The position numbers were made by a program, and so were the translations under genes. Positions 36,277-45,585 of a stretch of 64,000 nt of DNA are shown here, in pieces. Location: the NCBI RefSeq assembly GCF_001436755.1, contig NZ_AYZD01000001.1, forward strand, positions 62,001 to 126,000. Direction: 5' to 3'. The notes beneath the pieces were generated by a model. That model saw only the letters and a program-made list of their open reading frames with translations, was not told the DNA's origin and made no database searches. Positions within the stretch are counted from its first letter, which is position 1; every line of letters begins with the position of its first letter. The DNA is from Liquorilactobacillus aquaticus DSM 21051. Lineage in GTDB: Bacteria > Bacillota > Bacilli > Lactobacillales > Lactobacillaceae.

Positions 36277-36375
36277 ATAACTGCTACTAAAATATTTCTT
36301 TGCGTAAGAATATATCCGTTTCCTATTTTTTGCCTTACTCAATTTTAAGCAAGTGAAGTATTTATAATTTACATT

Positions 36376-37836
36376 TTATAGAATTGGAGATAGCAAACGT
36401 GAAAAGTATTGCTTAAATTTAAGCCAGAGCGATTGATCTTTGAAATATTCAGGTGTAAGTTTTGTAGATTCTTTTTTATCTTTTTCAAAAATCTCCGTTA
36501 ACTGTTCACTAACTTCTGTATCATATATAAATGCATTCGATTCAAAATTCAATTTAAAACTACGGTAATCCATATTGGCGGAACCTACTGCGGCTATTTT
36601 TCCATCAACAACCAGTGTTTTTGAATGCAAGAAGCCTTTATTGTATTTATAAATTTCCACTCCAGCTTCAATTAATGATTTTGCATAAAACTGAGTAGCA
36701 CGGTACACGAAAGCATGATCCGGCATTGAAGGAATCATCACCTTAACCTTAATCCCAGAAAAAGCTGCAATACTGAGCGCCTCTAGTAAAGAATCATCAG
36801 GTATCAGATATGGTGTTTGAATCAGCACATAATCTGTTGCATTGTTGATCATTTTAATGTAACCGAGTTTAATATTCTCGACCTCACTGTCAGGTCCACT
36901 CGAAACAATCTGAATACTTGCTTTTCCTTGCTTAGATGCAAGCGGAAAATAATTCTCCTTATAACCAATATGCTCTTCCTTGACAGTTGCATTCCAATCC
37001 ATGAAGAAACGTGACTGAAGAGCAATTACCGCATTGCCAGTGATCTTGATATGTGTATCTCTCCAATAACCAAACTTCGGACTGCGTCCGAGGTACTGGT
37101 CTCCAACATTGAACCCTCCGATATAACCTATTCGACCATCAATTATCACCAACTTGCGGTGATCACGGTAATTCAGACGAAAGTTAGGAAAAGATCTACG
37201 TGATCCAAAGAAAGGCTCTGCGTGGCCTCCGAGGGCTTCTAGTCGTGCAAAAAAGCGGTGTGTTGTCCCGCGCGAACCAAAACTATCGTAAATAACCCGG
37301 ACTTCAACACCCTCAGCAGCTTTTTTTTCTAATATAGTCCGCAATTCGTTACCAATCCGATCATTGTAAAATGTATAATATTCAACATGGACGTGATTTT
37401 TAGCTGCCCTAATATCATCGAAAAGTGCTTTGAACTTCGCATGGCCATCATCAAATATTTCAATATGATTATGCTTCGTCAAAATCGCATTGTCCGTCTC
37501 CAGAAAAAGATGCACCATTTCCCTGGCAGTATCAGTTATTTGATCTGCCGGCAGCAGCTCCTTTTCACGCCACTGCTCTTTCTGGAGAGAAACCAACTGT
37601 TCAATCCCCATACGTTCTTGCGTTTTAATATCATAGATTTTATCCCGCGATATTTTTTTACCCACGAAAAGATATAGGATAAAACCAATAATTGGAAGAA
37701 AGGTAAGCACTAACAACCATGCCCATGTTGCAGAAATATCCCTTTTTTCCTTAAAAACTGTAAAAACAGCCGCGATAATATTGATCAACCAAATTACCCT
37801 GATTATCCAACCTACTACATCCAAAAACGACACCAC
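36376..37836 (-). CDS. cls: Cardiolipin synthase
   Basis: Joins two phosphatidylglycerols to cardiolipin and glycerol. 486 residues: two N-terminal membrane helices (about 4-25 and 35-57), then two phospholipase-D HKD motifs, YRDHRKLVIIDGRIGYIGGFN and FLHSKTLVVDGKIAAVGSANMD, that together form the active site. Length and layout match Bacillus/E. coli ClsA-type enzymes. Cardiolipin enriches at poles and septa, where MinCD and GpsB, encoded elsewhere in the window, act. Confidence 0.95.
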   Translation of the reverse strand: MVSFLDVVGWIIRVIWLINIIAAVFTVFKEKRDISATWAWLLVLTFLPIIGFILYLFVGKKISRDKIYDIKTQERMGIEQLVSLQKEQWREKELLPADQITDTAREMVHLFLETDNAILTKHNHIEIFDDGHAKFKALFDDIRAAKNHVHVEYYTFYNDRIGNELRTILEKKAAEGVEVRVIYDSFGSRGTTHRFFARLEALGGHAEPFFGSRRSFPNFRLNYRDHRKLVIIDGRIGYIGGFNVGDQYLGRSPKFGYWRDTHIKITGNAVIALQSRFFMDWNATVKEEHIGYKENYFPLASKQGKASIQIVSSGPDSEVENIKLGYIKMINNATDYVLIQTPYLIPDDSLLEALSIAAFSGIKVKVMIPSMPDHAFVYRATQFYAKSLIEAGVEIYKYNKGFLHSKTLVVDGKIAAVGSANMDYRSFKLNFESNAFIYDTEVSEQLTEIFEKDKKESTKLTPEYFKDQSLWLKFKQYFSRLLSPIL

Positions 37837-37903
37837 CTTCTTGTTAATTACTGTGATCTAATGCTTAATTGAACACTCAACAAGAAGTGTACACTTTCTT
37901 TTA

Positions 37904-38743
37904 TCATTTGTCATCGACTGAATTATCAACTCCAAACCATTTTTCACTTATTCTTCTCATAGTTTTATCTTGATAAAGTTCGTGTAAAGCACTATTGACC
38001 TTTTTTTGCAGAGTTTTATCACCTTTACGCATTCCCACTGCAAAATCTTCTTTTGGGAACCCAATTGGCATCTTGCGATAGTCTGAAGCATCCGCTTGAT
38101 GTTTAATGTAATAATTGGCATAGACACTGTCAATCAGCAATCCCTGTATCCGTCCAGCGTTCAAATCTAAAAAGGCATTATTGAAAGTATCGTATTGGAC
38201 CGAACTCTTCACATACTGTTTTAAAAGCTTAGGCGTGTCCATATAGGACTGGTAACCCGATGACCCACTTTGTAGCCCCAGTGTCTTCCCCTGCATATTT
38301 GCAGCTTGCTGAATATTATCGGCTTTTCTCGTTACCAGTATTTGCTCATTTTTGAGGTATGTGTTACTGAAAGCAACCGTTTTAGCTCGTGCTGGTGATT
38401 TCGTATAACCATTCCAAATCAAATCAATTGTTCCATTGCGCAATTCCGTTTCCTTCATTGACCAGTCAATAGTCTGAAAATCGACACTGATTCCATATTT
38501 TTTAAAAACTGCACGTGCCAGATCTATATCGTAACCGACAAGTTTCCCATTTTTTTCACGGAAACCCATTGGAACAAAACTATCATCCAATCCCACAATA
38601 ACTTTATTGCGTTTTTTTATCGTCGACCAAGTATCAGTAGTATTAGCTCTCTTTTTAACATTCGTACAGCCAGATAGTATTATAGTGGTTGTCAATAGAA
38701 ACATTATACTGAGCAAAGTTAACCTAACCATGTTTTTTTTCAC
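37904..38743 (-). CDS. Amino-acid ABC transporter substrate-binding lipoprotein (HisX type)
   Basis: 279 residues. The signal peptide ends in a lipobox LSGC (about 23-26), so the mature protein is lipid-anchored. It belongs to the type 2 periplasmic-binding fold for polar amino acids: VIVGLDDSFVPMGFREKNGKLVGYDIDLARAV and WNGYTKSPARAKTVAFSNTYL. It is the last gene of a three-gene operon (permease, ATPase, binding protein) behind a T-box leader; the ligand should be the amino acid sensed by that T-box. Confidence 0.9.
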   Translation of the reverse strand: MKKNMVRLTLLSIMFLLTTTIILSGCTNVKKRANTTDTWSTIKKRNKVIVGLDDSFVPMGFREKNGKLVGYDIDLARAVFKKYGISVDFQTIDWSMKETELRNGTIDLIWNGYTKSPARAKTVAFSNTYLKNEQILVTRKADNIQQAANMQGKTLGLQSGSSGYQSYMDTPKLLKQYVKSSVQYDTFNNAFLDLNAGRIQGLLIDSVYANYYIKHQADASDYRKMPIGFPKEDFAVGMRKGDKTLQKKVNSALHELYQDKTMRRISEKWFGVDNSVDDK

Positions 38744-38771
38744 AGTAACCTCTCCTTGTATATGGCTTTCT

Positions 38772-39410
38772 TTAACCGCGCGAAGGCTTAACCTTCAAAA
38801 TACTATCAGCAATTTGTTTAGCAAAATCCATATCGTGTGTTACAACAATTTGTGTCATCCCACTCTTTTTAAGATCCAAGATTATGTTTTTGACCGTATC
38901 GCGTAAACCCGGATCTAGAGCTGAGGTCGGTTCATCATAACAAAGAATTCGAGGTTTCATTGCCATCGCGCGTGCAATAGCGACCCGTTGCTTTTGACCA
39001 CCTGATAATTGATATGGATACAACTTGGCTTTGTCTGCTAATGATAATCCTTCTAGCAGTTGCATTGCCTCTTGCCTTGCCTCAGCTTCTTTCTTTTTTA
39101 AAACCATGATGGGAGCCAAAGTAATGTTTTCAAGTACTTTTAAGTGCGGGAAAAGCTGATATTCCTGAAAAACAACTCCAATAACCGAATCATTATTTTG
39201 ATTACTGTATGGGTCAAATTCTTTACCATCAATCAAGATCTGCCCACCATCAATTCTCTCAAGCCCGCTAATGCATCTCAATAACGTTGTTTTCCCGGCA
39301 CCTGATTCACCCACGATGCACATGATTTCTCCGTCCTCGACAGTCATATTAACATGGTCCAAAATCACACGTTTATTATATTCTTTCGAAATGTTTTTTA
39401 ATTCTAACAT
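38772..39410 (-). CDS. Amino-acid ABC transporter ATP-binding protein
   Basis: 212 residues, polar-amino-acid importer ATPase. Walker A GESGAGKTT (35-43), signature LSGGQKQR, Walker B ILCYDEPTSALD and the switch His in VTHDMDFA. It is slightly short at the C-terminus relative to the 240-residue GlnQ type, the chain ending directly after the H-loop region (ILKVKPSRG). Middle gene of the operon, 12 bp after the permease. Confidence 0.93.
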   Translation of the reverse strand: MLELKNISKEYNKRVILDHVNMTVEDGEIMCIVGESGAGKTTLLRCISGLERIDGGQILIDGKEFDPYSNQNNDSVIGVVFQEYQLFPHLKVLENITLAPIMVLKKKEAEARQEAMQLLEGLSLADKAKLYPYQLSGGQKQRVAIARAMAMKPRILCYDEPTSALDPGLRDTVKNIILDLKKSGMTQIVVTHDMDFAKQIADSILKVKPSRG

Positions 39411-39422
39411 ATGATCCCCCTC

Positions 39423-40073
39423 TTATTTCCAGTAACTGTAATGCTGTTCAAGTTTGCGCAAAATAAATGTTAAAACAGCTGTCATTAGAAGATAAATTAC
39501 TCCGACCAAAATCAATGGAACCAATGTAACGTCACGACTTGTTGCAACATTCCCAGCGCGAAGAAGATCGCCTAATCCGATAACGTATACTAAACTCGAA
39601 TCTTTAACTAAATTAATAACTTCATTCCCGATCGATGGGAGGACAATTTTCAAAACTTGAGGTGTTATTACCTTCCGAACGGTTTGCAAGTAAGATAAAC
39701 GCAAAACTTTAGCACTTTCATACTGTCCATGATCGATCGATTGAAGACCGCCGCGAAAAATTTCAGCAAAATACGCGGTATAGTTGAGAATAAAAGCAAA
39801 CAAAGCTGCATCGTAACGCTGCAGAGTCAAAGCCCCACTTCCTATTAGAGGAAGTCCATAAAATACAAAAATCAATTGCAATAATAGCGGTGTTCCACGC
39901 ATCAACCAAACATAAAACTTCAAAATAGCTTTTAATGGAACAAAATGCGATGTTAGACCTAATCCCACGATCAGGCCTAATGGGATCGAGCCAACAACAG
40001 TCCATAAAAATATTTTTAAGGTCAACTGAGCTCCTTCGAGCAGCGAAGGAAGTATTTCTAAAATATATGACAT
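39423..40073 (-). CDS. Amino-acid ABC transporter permease
   Basis: 216 residues of the HisM/GlnP type, with about five membrane helices (LTLKIFLWTVVGSIPLGLIVGLGL, LLLQLIFVFYGLPL and others) and the EAA-like cytoplasmic loop YFAEIFRGGLQSIDHGQYESAKVL that docks the ATPase. First gene of the transporter operon, directly after the T-box terminator. Confidence 0.93.
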   Translation of the reverse strand: MSYILEILPSLLEGAQLTLKIFLWTVVGSIPLGLIVGLGLTSHFVPLKAILKFYVWLMRGTPLLLQLIFVFYGLPLIGSGALTLQRYDAALFAFILNYTAYFAEIFRGGLQSIDHGQYESAKVLRLSYLQTVRKVITPQVLKIVLPSIGNEVINLVKDSSLVYVIGLGDLLRAGNVATSRDVTLVPLILVGVIYLLMTAVLTFILRKLEQHYSYWK

Positions 40074-40105
40074 TTCATTACCACTCCTTTTTCAAAATGT
40101 GACAC

Positions 40106-40381
40106 AAAAACGCCCTCTTAGACTTTATCTTGTCTAAGAGGGCGTATATTACGCGGTTCCACCTCATATGTGCCAGTTCTTCACAAAACTGACCTTATTG
40201 AGTTCTTTTCAGAACTCGGAAGACAACGGCTTCCTCCGAACAAACCTAATAATCAATTCAGTTTGCCAACTCACAGATGTGATTCACATATAGCTGCCTT
40301 ACCTTCTCACCAACCAGGTAATCTCTTATATCAGACTATAAGTTACTCTTCTGTTCCTCGTTATTATGCTATAACTAACCA
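40106..40381 (-). promoter_or_regulatory. T-box leader of the amino-acid transporter operon
   Basis: The minus strand contains the conserved T-box AGGTGGAACCGCG (40152-40164), an AGAG-rich Stem I with an AGTA/GAA loop-E pair, and the GTTGGTGAGAAGG distal region. The terminator is at 40106-40144 (CGCCCTCTTAGAC / GTCTAAGAGGGCG, then TTTTTG). An uncharged tRNA pairing with the specifier and T-box switches the terminator off. The specifier loop reads GAATCACATC: CAC (His) is favoured because AUC follows it, and ATC (Ile) is the main alternative. A His reading would match known HisXYZ-type transporters of Lactobacillales. Confidence 0.9.
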
Positions 40382-40387
40382 TTTTAA

Positions 40388-40416
40388 AAAATAACATCAA
40401 ACTCTAATTCTGTCAA
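40388..40416 (-). promoter_or_regulatory. Promoter of the T-box/transporter operon
   Basis: Minus strand TTGACA (40416-40411), 17-bp spacer, TATTTT (40393-40388) preceded by TG one base earlier (extended -10). It begins just downstream of the minD stop. Confidence 0.7.
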
Positions 40417-40421
40417 TATGG

Positions 40422-41228
40422 TTACTTTTTCTTAAACCACGAACTAATTCGTTGAATAAAGCCTTTCTTTTCTTCCGCATCAAGATTCATCAGCGGAACT
40501 GTTTCTCCTTGAAGACGCCGCGCAATATTTCGATATCCTTGCGCTGCTAAATTCTTTTCATTGAGAACTATCGGCTCACCTTTATTTGAAGTGCTAATAA
40601 CTTGATCATCATCAAAAACGATTCCAAGAAGTTTTATCGAAAGATGACGAGTTATCTCATCAACATCCATTACCTGTCCGTCATTCATCATATGCGTCCT
40701 TATACGGTTAATAATCAACATGGGTGGTTCATCAAGTCCTTCTTTTTCTAAGAGACCGATTACACGATCTGCATCGCGCACTGCCGATATTTCAGGAGTT
40801 GAAACGACAATCGCAATATCTGCACCGGCAACTGCATTGATAAATCCTTGTTCAATTCCAGCTGGGCAATCGATCAAAACGTAATCAAAATCAGGCTTCA
40901 ACTCATCCACGATGTCCTTCACCTCTTCAGGTTTCAAGACAGATTTATCTGCATTCTGCGCCGCGGGGAGCAGGAAAAGTTTTTCATCAAAACGCTTGTC
41001 TTTAATCAACGCTTGATGTAATTTCGCTCTTCCTTGAACCACATCCACAATATCGTAAATAATACGATTATCAAGCCCCAGGATGACATCCAAGTTTCGC
41101 AAACCAATATCCAGATCCAACAAACATACTTTTTTGTCAGACAATGCTAACGCTGTGCCCAAATTAGCTGAAGTCGTTGTTTTACCAACTCCGCCTTTTC
41201 CTGAAGTAATAACAATTGCTTTACCCAT
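40422..41228 (-). CDS. minD: Septum site-determining ATPase MinD
   Basis: 268 residues. Deviant Walker A KGGVGKTT (10-17) near the N-terminus, DYVLIDCPAGIEQGF as Walker B, and a C-terminal amphipathic helix GFIQRISSWFKKK that binds the membrane on ATP-driven dimerisation. It recruits MinC to block FtsZ assembly at poles. Start ATG is 1 bp from the minC stop, and it closes the mreBCD-minCD operon. Confidence 0.97.
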   Translation of the reverse strand: MGKAIVITSGKGGVGKTTTSANLGTALALSDKKVCLLDLDIGLRNLDVILGLDNRIIYDIVDVVQGRAKLHQALIKDKRFDEKLFLLPAAQNADKSVLKPEEVKDIVDELKPDFDYVLIDCPAGIEQGFINAVAGADIAIVVSTPEISAVRDADRVIGLLEKEGLDEPPMLIINRIRTHMMNDGQVMDVDEITRHLSIKLLGIVFDDDQVISTSNKGEPIVLNEKNLAAQGYRNIARRLQGETVPLMNLDAEEKKGFIQRISSWFKKK

Positions 41229-41229
41229 C

Positions 41230-41901
41230 TTAGTATCCCCCCATTCGTGTAAATAATTTTGGCCTGATCATCTTTACTTTCTCACGTTCGGTATATTCTA
41301 AGACGTGGAGGTCATTTACAAAAACGACTGTTTCAGAACTATCTTCAAGCTGATCTTCTTCAAGAATATCAACTACATCAGCTATCCGAACTTGTTGTGT
41401 TGCATGAATATTGCCTACAATGATCGCTTCCGCATCATTTGGATAGCCCGCATGGATAATGCCTTCATTTTTTCCAAAGGTAAACACATTCCCGCTTGCC
41501 CTTAAAATTCCTCCTTGATGCAATTCACCGACAAACAACACGTCTCCCTTCACATTCTCAACCTGACCATTTCTGATCGTGCTGGCATTCAAATGCACCG
41601 TGCGACTTTCAATCATATCTAACGCATCCTGGATCTGCATCACACTGGACGTAAATCTATGTATTGAAAACAGAGGATACCGACTCACAATTTTTTCAAC
41701 TTGTTGTTTTTGTTCCGCATCCAGCAAACGTGTGCCAGTACTGATATCGAAAGAGATTGATTTAGCTTCAACCTTTTCTTTTTCTAGCTGCAACTCTGCA
41801 AATAACTTAGTCAGGTCAGTCAAGATAACCTTAAAATCAGCCTCAGCATTTAAAGTTATTTCATAGCCGTCTTTATATCCCTTCAACACAACATTCTGCA
41901 T
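41230..41901 (-). CDS. minC: Septum site-determining protein MinC
   Basis: 223 residues. The N-terminal domain (about 1-100) is FtsZ-inhibitory; the C-terminal right-handed beta-helix (VENVKGDVLFVGELHQGGILRASGNVFTFG and following to about 205) dimerises and binds MinD. It lies directly upstream of minD and 14 bp after mreD, in the order seen in B. subtilis. ATG 41901. Confidence 0.93.
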   Translation of the reverse strand: MQNVVLKGYKDGYEITLNAEADFKVILTDLTKLFAELQLEKEKVEAKSISFDISTGTRLLDAEQKQQVEKIVSRYPLFSIHRFTSSVMQIQDALDMIESRTVHLNASTIRNGQVENVKGDVLFVGELHQGGILRASGNVFTFGKNEGIIHAGYPNDAEAIIVGNIHATQQVRIADVVDILEEDQLEDSSETVVFVNDLHVLEYTEREKVKMIRPKLFTRMGGY

Positions 41902-41915
41902 TAGTCAGACTCCCC

Positions 41916-42431
41916 TTATCTTGAGAAGGATTCAAAAAAACGCTGTAAAGGAAAATACAACAACACGAACACTGCAAGATTGTAAGCAAGCGTCGAGCCT
42001 AATGATAGTCCAATAAATCCAGCCATTGAAACATTAGTGAATCCTATCAACAAATTAATCCAGTAAGATATAACAGTCGCAACTGTTATATCTATTAGAT
42101 ATATTAATAGTACCACAATAAATGACGGTGTAAAAAATCTATACATCAGTTTTGTCAAATACACGATCAATGGCAGTATTACGACAAAAGCACCAATAAT
42201 TCCCGTATAATACAGGTCAAAAACCAAGCCTGCAAGAGTCGTCCATAACAAAATATGGTCAATTTTACCGAAACAGGCAGCCATAACGACCCATAGTAAA
42301 ACCAGTCTGCTTTCGATTGCCAAGGTCGAGGTGAACATCACTCCAGCAAACACTTGACTAAGTGCACCATCAAGAAAAAGGGCAATAAACAAACCTAATG
42401 GAAAAAAATACCGCATTCTTGAAATCCGCAT
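41916..42431 (-). CDS. mreD: Rod shape-determining protein MreD
   Basis: 171 residues, nearly all hydrophobic with about five membrane helices, and with IDHILLWTTLAGLVFDLYYTGIIGAF as the recognisable conserved block. It is part of the elongasome with MreB, MreC, RodA and PBP2. Its position between mreC and minC supports the assignment. Confidence 0.9.
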   Translation of the reverse strand: MRISRMRYFFPLGLFIALFLDGALSQVFAGVMFTSTLAIESRLVLLWVVMAACFGKIDHILLWTTLAGLVFDLYYTGIIGAFVVILPLIVYLTKLMYRFFTPSFIVVLLIYLIDITVATVISYWINLLIGFTNVSMAGFIGLSLGSTLAYNLAVFVLLYFPLQRFFESFSR

Positions 42432-42443
42432 TTACATCATCCT

Positions 42444-43295
42444 CTAATCAACTCTTTTTGCAACAGTAACGACATCTAAATCTGTAAAATCAGCAGCTGG
42501 TTTCACGTAAACCTTGGAAGCCAAACCATAATCGTCTTCTTCTACTTTAGCAACAGTTCCAACATACAAGCCCTTCGGTGAATTTCCACCGAGACCAGAT
42601 GTAATGACTTTATCGCCCTTTTCCATCCCTGTTTTAACAGTTATCTGTCCCATGACCAAATAGTTTGAGGTCGCATTATATCCAGTAATCAACCCGTTAA
42701 CCACTTTGTTGTTTTTGGTCATCACCTGTGTCGCAAAACGATTAGCAGAATCGTTGGTCGTACTCAGTAACTCAACCTTACTATTAGTCTTGTTGACCTC
42801 AGTAATGCGTCCTACCAATCCTTTTTTTGACATGACAGCTGCATTTTTCTTGACTCCTGAAAGAGAGCCTTTACTGATAACGACCTGGTTTTGCCATGCT
42901 GAAGGGCTTCGCGTCAAAACAGAAGCTGAAATTTTTTCGTAATCAGTCAACGTTTTGTTGAGTTTAAGTTGTTCTTTCAACTTCTTGTTTTCTCTTTTCA
43001 GAGTCTGATCTTTGACTTTTTCAGTTGCTAGGCTATCAACTTGACCTTTCAATCGCTGGTTTTCACTGTAGGTGTTCATGAGATCTGAAAATGAACCCAT
43101 CGCACCTTTTAATCCGTTCACTGGGTAAGCCACCACCCGATCAACCATTCCGGCTGCATCGTTTCCCATCTGCTGAACCAATGGAGGTGTCGCTTTATTA
43201 TTACGCACAGTAATTGAGAAAGCTACCAAGACAAAACTAATTATCAATACAACCAATACAATAATAAGTCTTTTGTTAAAAAAGAATCTTTGCAT
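42444..43295 (-). CDS. mreC: Rod shape-determining protein MreC
   Basis: 283 residues from ATG 43295, which has GGAGG six nt upstream; the frame extends to 43364 but without a ribosome site. A membrane helix (about 8-28), a coiled coil (about 60-95, with QRLKGQVDSLATEKVKDQTL) and a two-barrel beta domain with SKGSLSGVKKNAAVMSKKGLVGRI, GDKVITSGLGG and KGLYVGTVAKV. It links cytoplasmic MreB to the wall synthases outside. Confidence 0.95.
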   Translation of the reverse strand: MQRFFFNKRLIIVLVVLIISFVLVAFSITVRNNKATPPLVQQMGNDAAGMVDRVVAYPVNGLKGAMGSFSDLMNTYSENQRLKGQVDSLATEKVKDQTLKRENKKLKEQLKLNKTLTDYEKISASVLTRSPSAWQNQVVISKGSLSGVKKNAAVMSKKGLVGRITEVNKTNSKVELLSTTNDSANRFATQVMTKNNKVVNGLITGYNATSNYLVMGQITVKTGMEKGDKVITSGLGGNSPKGLYVGTVAKVEEDDYGLASKVYVKPAADFTDLDVVTVAKRVD

Positions 43296-43389
43296 AATTT
43301 CCTCCATAAAAACGAAAGCCGCATCATAACCAAAAGGCTGGACGACTAAATCCCAACCTCTCAATACGATACGCCTTTAATCGTCTGTA

Positions 43390-44394
43390 TTATCTTTTCT
43401 TCATTACATCAATACTTTTCAATGATTCGCCAGTACCGATAGCAACACAATCTAACGGTTCAGACGCGATGAATACAGGTACCTTTGTTGCTTCTGAAAT
43501 CACTTCAGTTAAATGACGCAGCTGTGCGCCACCACCTGTAAGAACAATCCCGTGATCAATGACATCAGCAGCAATTTCGGGTGAGGTTTCTTCTAACGTT
43601 TCTTTAATCGCTGAAATAATTTCATCTACGACTTCTTGAATTGCTTTTGCGACATCCGTTGCCTTAATATCAATTGTTTTAGGTAATCCTGTTACCAAAT
43701 CACGTCCTCGGATTGTTTGATCATCCAATTCTTGTGCAAGTTCAATTGAAGCTGACGCAACATCGATTTTCAACTGTTCAGCCGTTCTCTCCCCAATTAA
43801 CAGGTTATGATGCTGGCGAACATAATAGATGATTGATTCGTCGATTTTGTCTCCAGCCATCCTTATCGAGCGGCTCGATACAATACCACCTAAAGAAATC
43901 GTAGCGACATCTGTCGTTCCGCCACCAATATCAACCACCATGCTACCTGTAGGATCCATCACCGGCAAACCTGCACCAATTGCAGCAGCAAAAGGCTCTT
44001 CGATCACATAAGCATCCTTCGCTCCAGCGACGCGTGTAGCGTCAATCACTGCTCTTTTTTCAACTTCTGTGACACCACTTGGAACACATACCATAACGTA
44101 CGGTTTCCCTGTCTTGTGACCTAACGCTTTGTCAATGTAATACTTCATCATTGCGACAGTAGTATCATAATCCGCAATAACACCGTCTTTCATTGGTCGA
44201 ATAGCAACAATGCTCGCGGGTGTACGCCCGATCATAGCACGCGCCTCTGAACCAACAGAAACGATTTCTCCAGTTTTTGTGTTTTTAGCTACGACTGATG
44301 GTTCACGTAATACGATTCCTTTGCCGTCAGCATAGACAATCGTATTTGCAGTTCCCAAGTCGATTCCAATATTTTTCGTCCCGATTCCGAACAC
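43390..44394 (-). CDS. mreB: Rod shape-determining actin homologue MreB
   Basis: 334 residues. Actin-fold signatures: [12 protein letters not shown] (phosphate 1), [19 protein letters not shown] (phosphate 2) and [14 protein letters not shown] (adenosine). N-terminal MFGIGTKN includes the hydrophobic loop used for membrane attachment. It forms short filaments guiding lateral wall synthesis. First gene of mreBCD-minCD; preceded by a 176-bp gap to the cold-shock gene. Confidence 0.98.
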   Translation of the reverse strand: MFGIGTKNIGIDLGTANTIVYADGKGIVLREPSVVAKNTKTGEIVSVGSEARAMIGRTPASIVAIRPMKDGVIADYDTTVAMMKYYIDKALGHKTGKPYVMVCVPSGVTEVEKRAVIDATRVAGAKDAYVIEEPFAAAIGAGLPVMDPTGSMVVDIGGGTTDVATISLGGIVSSRSIRMAGDKIDESIIYYVRQHHNLLIGERTAEQLKIDVASASIELAQELDDQTIRGRDLVTGLPKTIDIKATDVAKAIQEVVDEIISAIKETLEETSPEIAADVIDHGIVLTGGGAQLRHLTEVISEATKVPVFIASEPLDCVAIGTGESLKSIDVMKKR

Positions 44395-44547
44395 TTTTTT
44401 TCATCCCTTCACTTTTGCCTCAGTAAAATGACGCTTTAATCCGCAATACCCGTATTATATCATAATTATGCAGTGCCGTTTAGACAAATTGCAATACGTC
44501 TTTTAGGATACAAGACTAGCTCCAAAAAAACTCGCATATTTGTAATT

Positions 44548-44568
44548 CTTAATTAATTATTAATTAAG
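44548..44568 (-). terminator. Possible AT-rich terminator after the cold-shock gene
   Basis: CTTAATTAATTATTAATTAAG is a near-perfect palindrome directly after the csp stop; a minus-strand T tract appears about 20 bp further on (GAGTTTTTTTGG). The stem is pure A/T, so it is weak. Confidence 0.35.
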
Positions 44569-44570
44569 AG

Positions 44571-44777
44571 CTAACTTACAGGAACAACATTGACCGCTTG
44601 CGGTCCACGTTTTCCTTGCGCAACCATAAAACTTACCTTTTGACCAACTTCTAAAGCCTTGTAACCGCTGATCTTAATCGCAGTATAATGGACAAAAATA
44701 TCCTCTTTTCCTGTTTCAGGTGTAATAAATCCATAACCATTTTTACTATCAAAAAAATGGACTTTCCCCATGAGCAT
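44571..44777 (-). CDS. Cold-shock domain protein
   Basis: 68 residues; single OB-fold nucleic-acid chaperone. RNP1-like KNGYGFITPE and RNP2-like DIFVHYTAI are present, together with the starting GKVHFFDSK, where most CspA relatives have GTVKWFNAEKGFGFI; the aromatic W is changed to H-F and K-G-F-G-F to N-G-Y-G-F. It is thus a divergent member. ATG 44777 has GGAG ten nt upstream. It is inserted between radC and mreB, which are adjacent in Bacillus. Confidence 0.9.
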   Translation of the reverse strand: MLMGKVHFFDSKNGYGFITPETGKEDIFVHYTAIKISGYKALEVGQKVSFMVAQGKRGPQAVNVVPVS

Positions 44778-44846
44778 AGCGGTACATCTCCTATAAATTT
44801 CAACTAAAATGAGTGTATCATAAAATTTAAAGCAACGAAAGGAACT

Positions 44847-44866
44847 AAAAAGCTGTTCGGCTTTTT
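44847..44866 (-). terminator. Terminator overlapping the radC stop
   Basis: Minus strand AAAAAGCC-gaaca-GCTTTTT: short hairpin whose 5' arm includes the end of radC. Confidence 0.5.
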
Positions 44867-45536
44867 AACGAATGATTTTTTCTTCGCGCATACTGTAATA
44901 CGATGTAGAACCAACAATAATATGATCTAAAAATCCGATTCCAAGAAGTGTACTGCCGTGCTCTATTCGCCTTGTCAACTTTAAATCATTCTCCGAAGGC
45001 GTCGTTACACCACTGGGATGATTGTGGGCAATCATCAAGCATGCAGCTGAATAACGTAACGCAAATTTAAAAATCTCGCGGGGATGAACTGTCGCTGCAT
45101 CAAGCGTGCCTTTAAAAATAATCTTCCGCGCCAATACCTGATTCTTCGTATCCAACAAAATCACCACTAAGACCTCTTGTTCAAACATTCCGATCTCGTC
45201 AATCATCTCTTCGCCAATACCTTGACTCGAATAAATTTTTCCCAGAATCAATTTAGGCCTGCGCTCCAAACGTTGCGCAAATTCACACAACACTTTAGCA
45301 AGGGGGATACTGTCTTTATTTTTCAATAGGCAGCCCCACTCTTCGTCCGAAAAGTATTTTAGCTGACGCAGATCGGAATACTTCTCCAATCCTGCAGCCT
45401 TAAAGTTTATATTTTCGTTTCCGTTTACTTTTCCAAAAATTATCGTCAGCAATTCATGATCACTCAACGATTCCGCTCCAAATTTTTTTGCTCTCTTCAG
45501 TAGTTCCTGTCCTGTAATTCTGTTCGTTAACTTCAT
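44865..45536 (-). CDS. radC: RadC-family JAMM-domain protein
   Basis: 223 residues. N-terminal helix-hairpin-helix-like region (GQELLKRAKKFGAESLSDHELLTIIFG), then a JAMM metalloprotease-like domain with E in the middle and HNHPSGVTTPSENDLKLTRR. Despite the name it has no proven role in radiation repair. ATG 45536 is chosen because AGGAGG lies 7 nt before; the frame start at 45554 overlaps that site. The linker shows variations from the usual RadC text (SLGIGxGKA replaced), but the JAMM ligands are intact. Confidence 0.92.
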   Translation of the reverse strand: MKLTNRITGQELLKRAKKFGAESLSDHELLTIIFGKVNGNENINFKAAGLEKYSDLRQLKYFSDEEWGCLLKNKDSIPLAKVLCEFAQRLERRPKLILGKIYSSQGIGEEMIDEIGMFEQEVLVVILLDTKNQVLARKIIFKGTLDAATVHPREIFKFALRYSAACLMIAHNHPSGVTTPSENDLKLTRRIEHGSTLLGIGFLDHIIVGSTSYYSMREEKIIR

Positions 45537-45585
45537 CCATATCCCTCCTGTCATAAAATACGCCAGTTAGAGATCAGGATACTCA

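Noticed and set aside
40170-40394. Plus-strand 74-codon frame
   Set aside because: Complement of the T-box leader; no coding signature.
44548-44568. AT palindrome as a protein-binding operator
   Set aside because: It lies immediately after the cold-shock stop, so a weak terminator or chance A/T symmetry is simpler.
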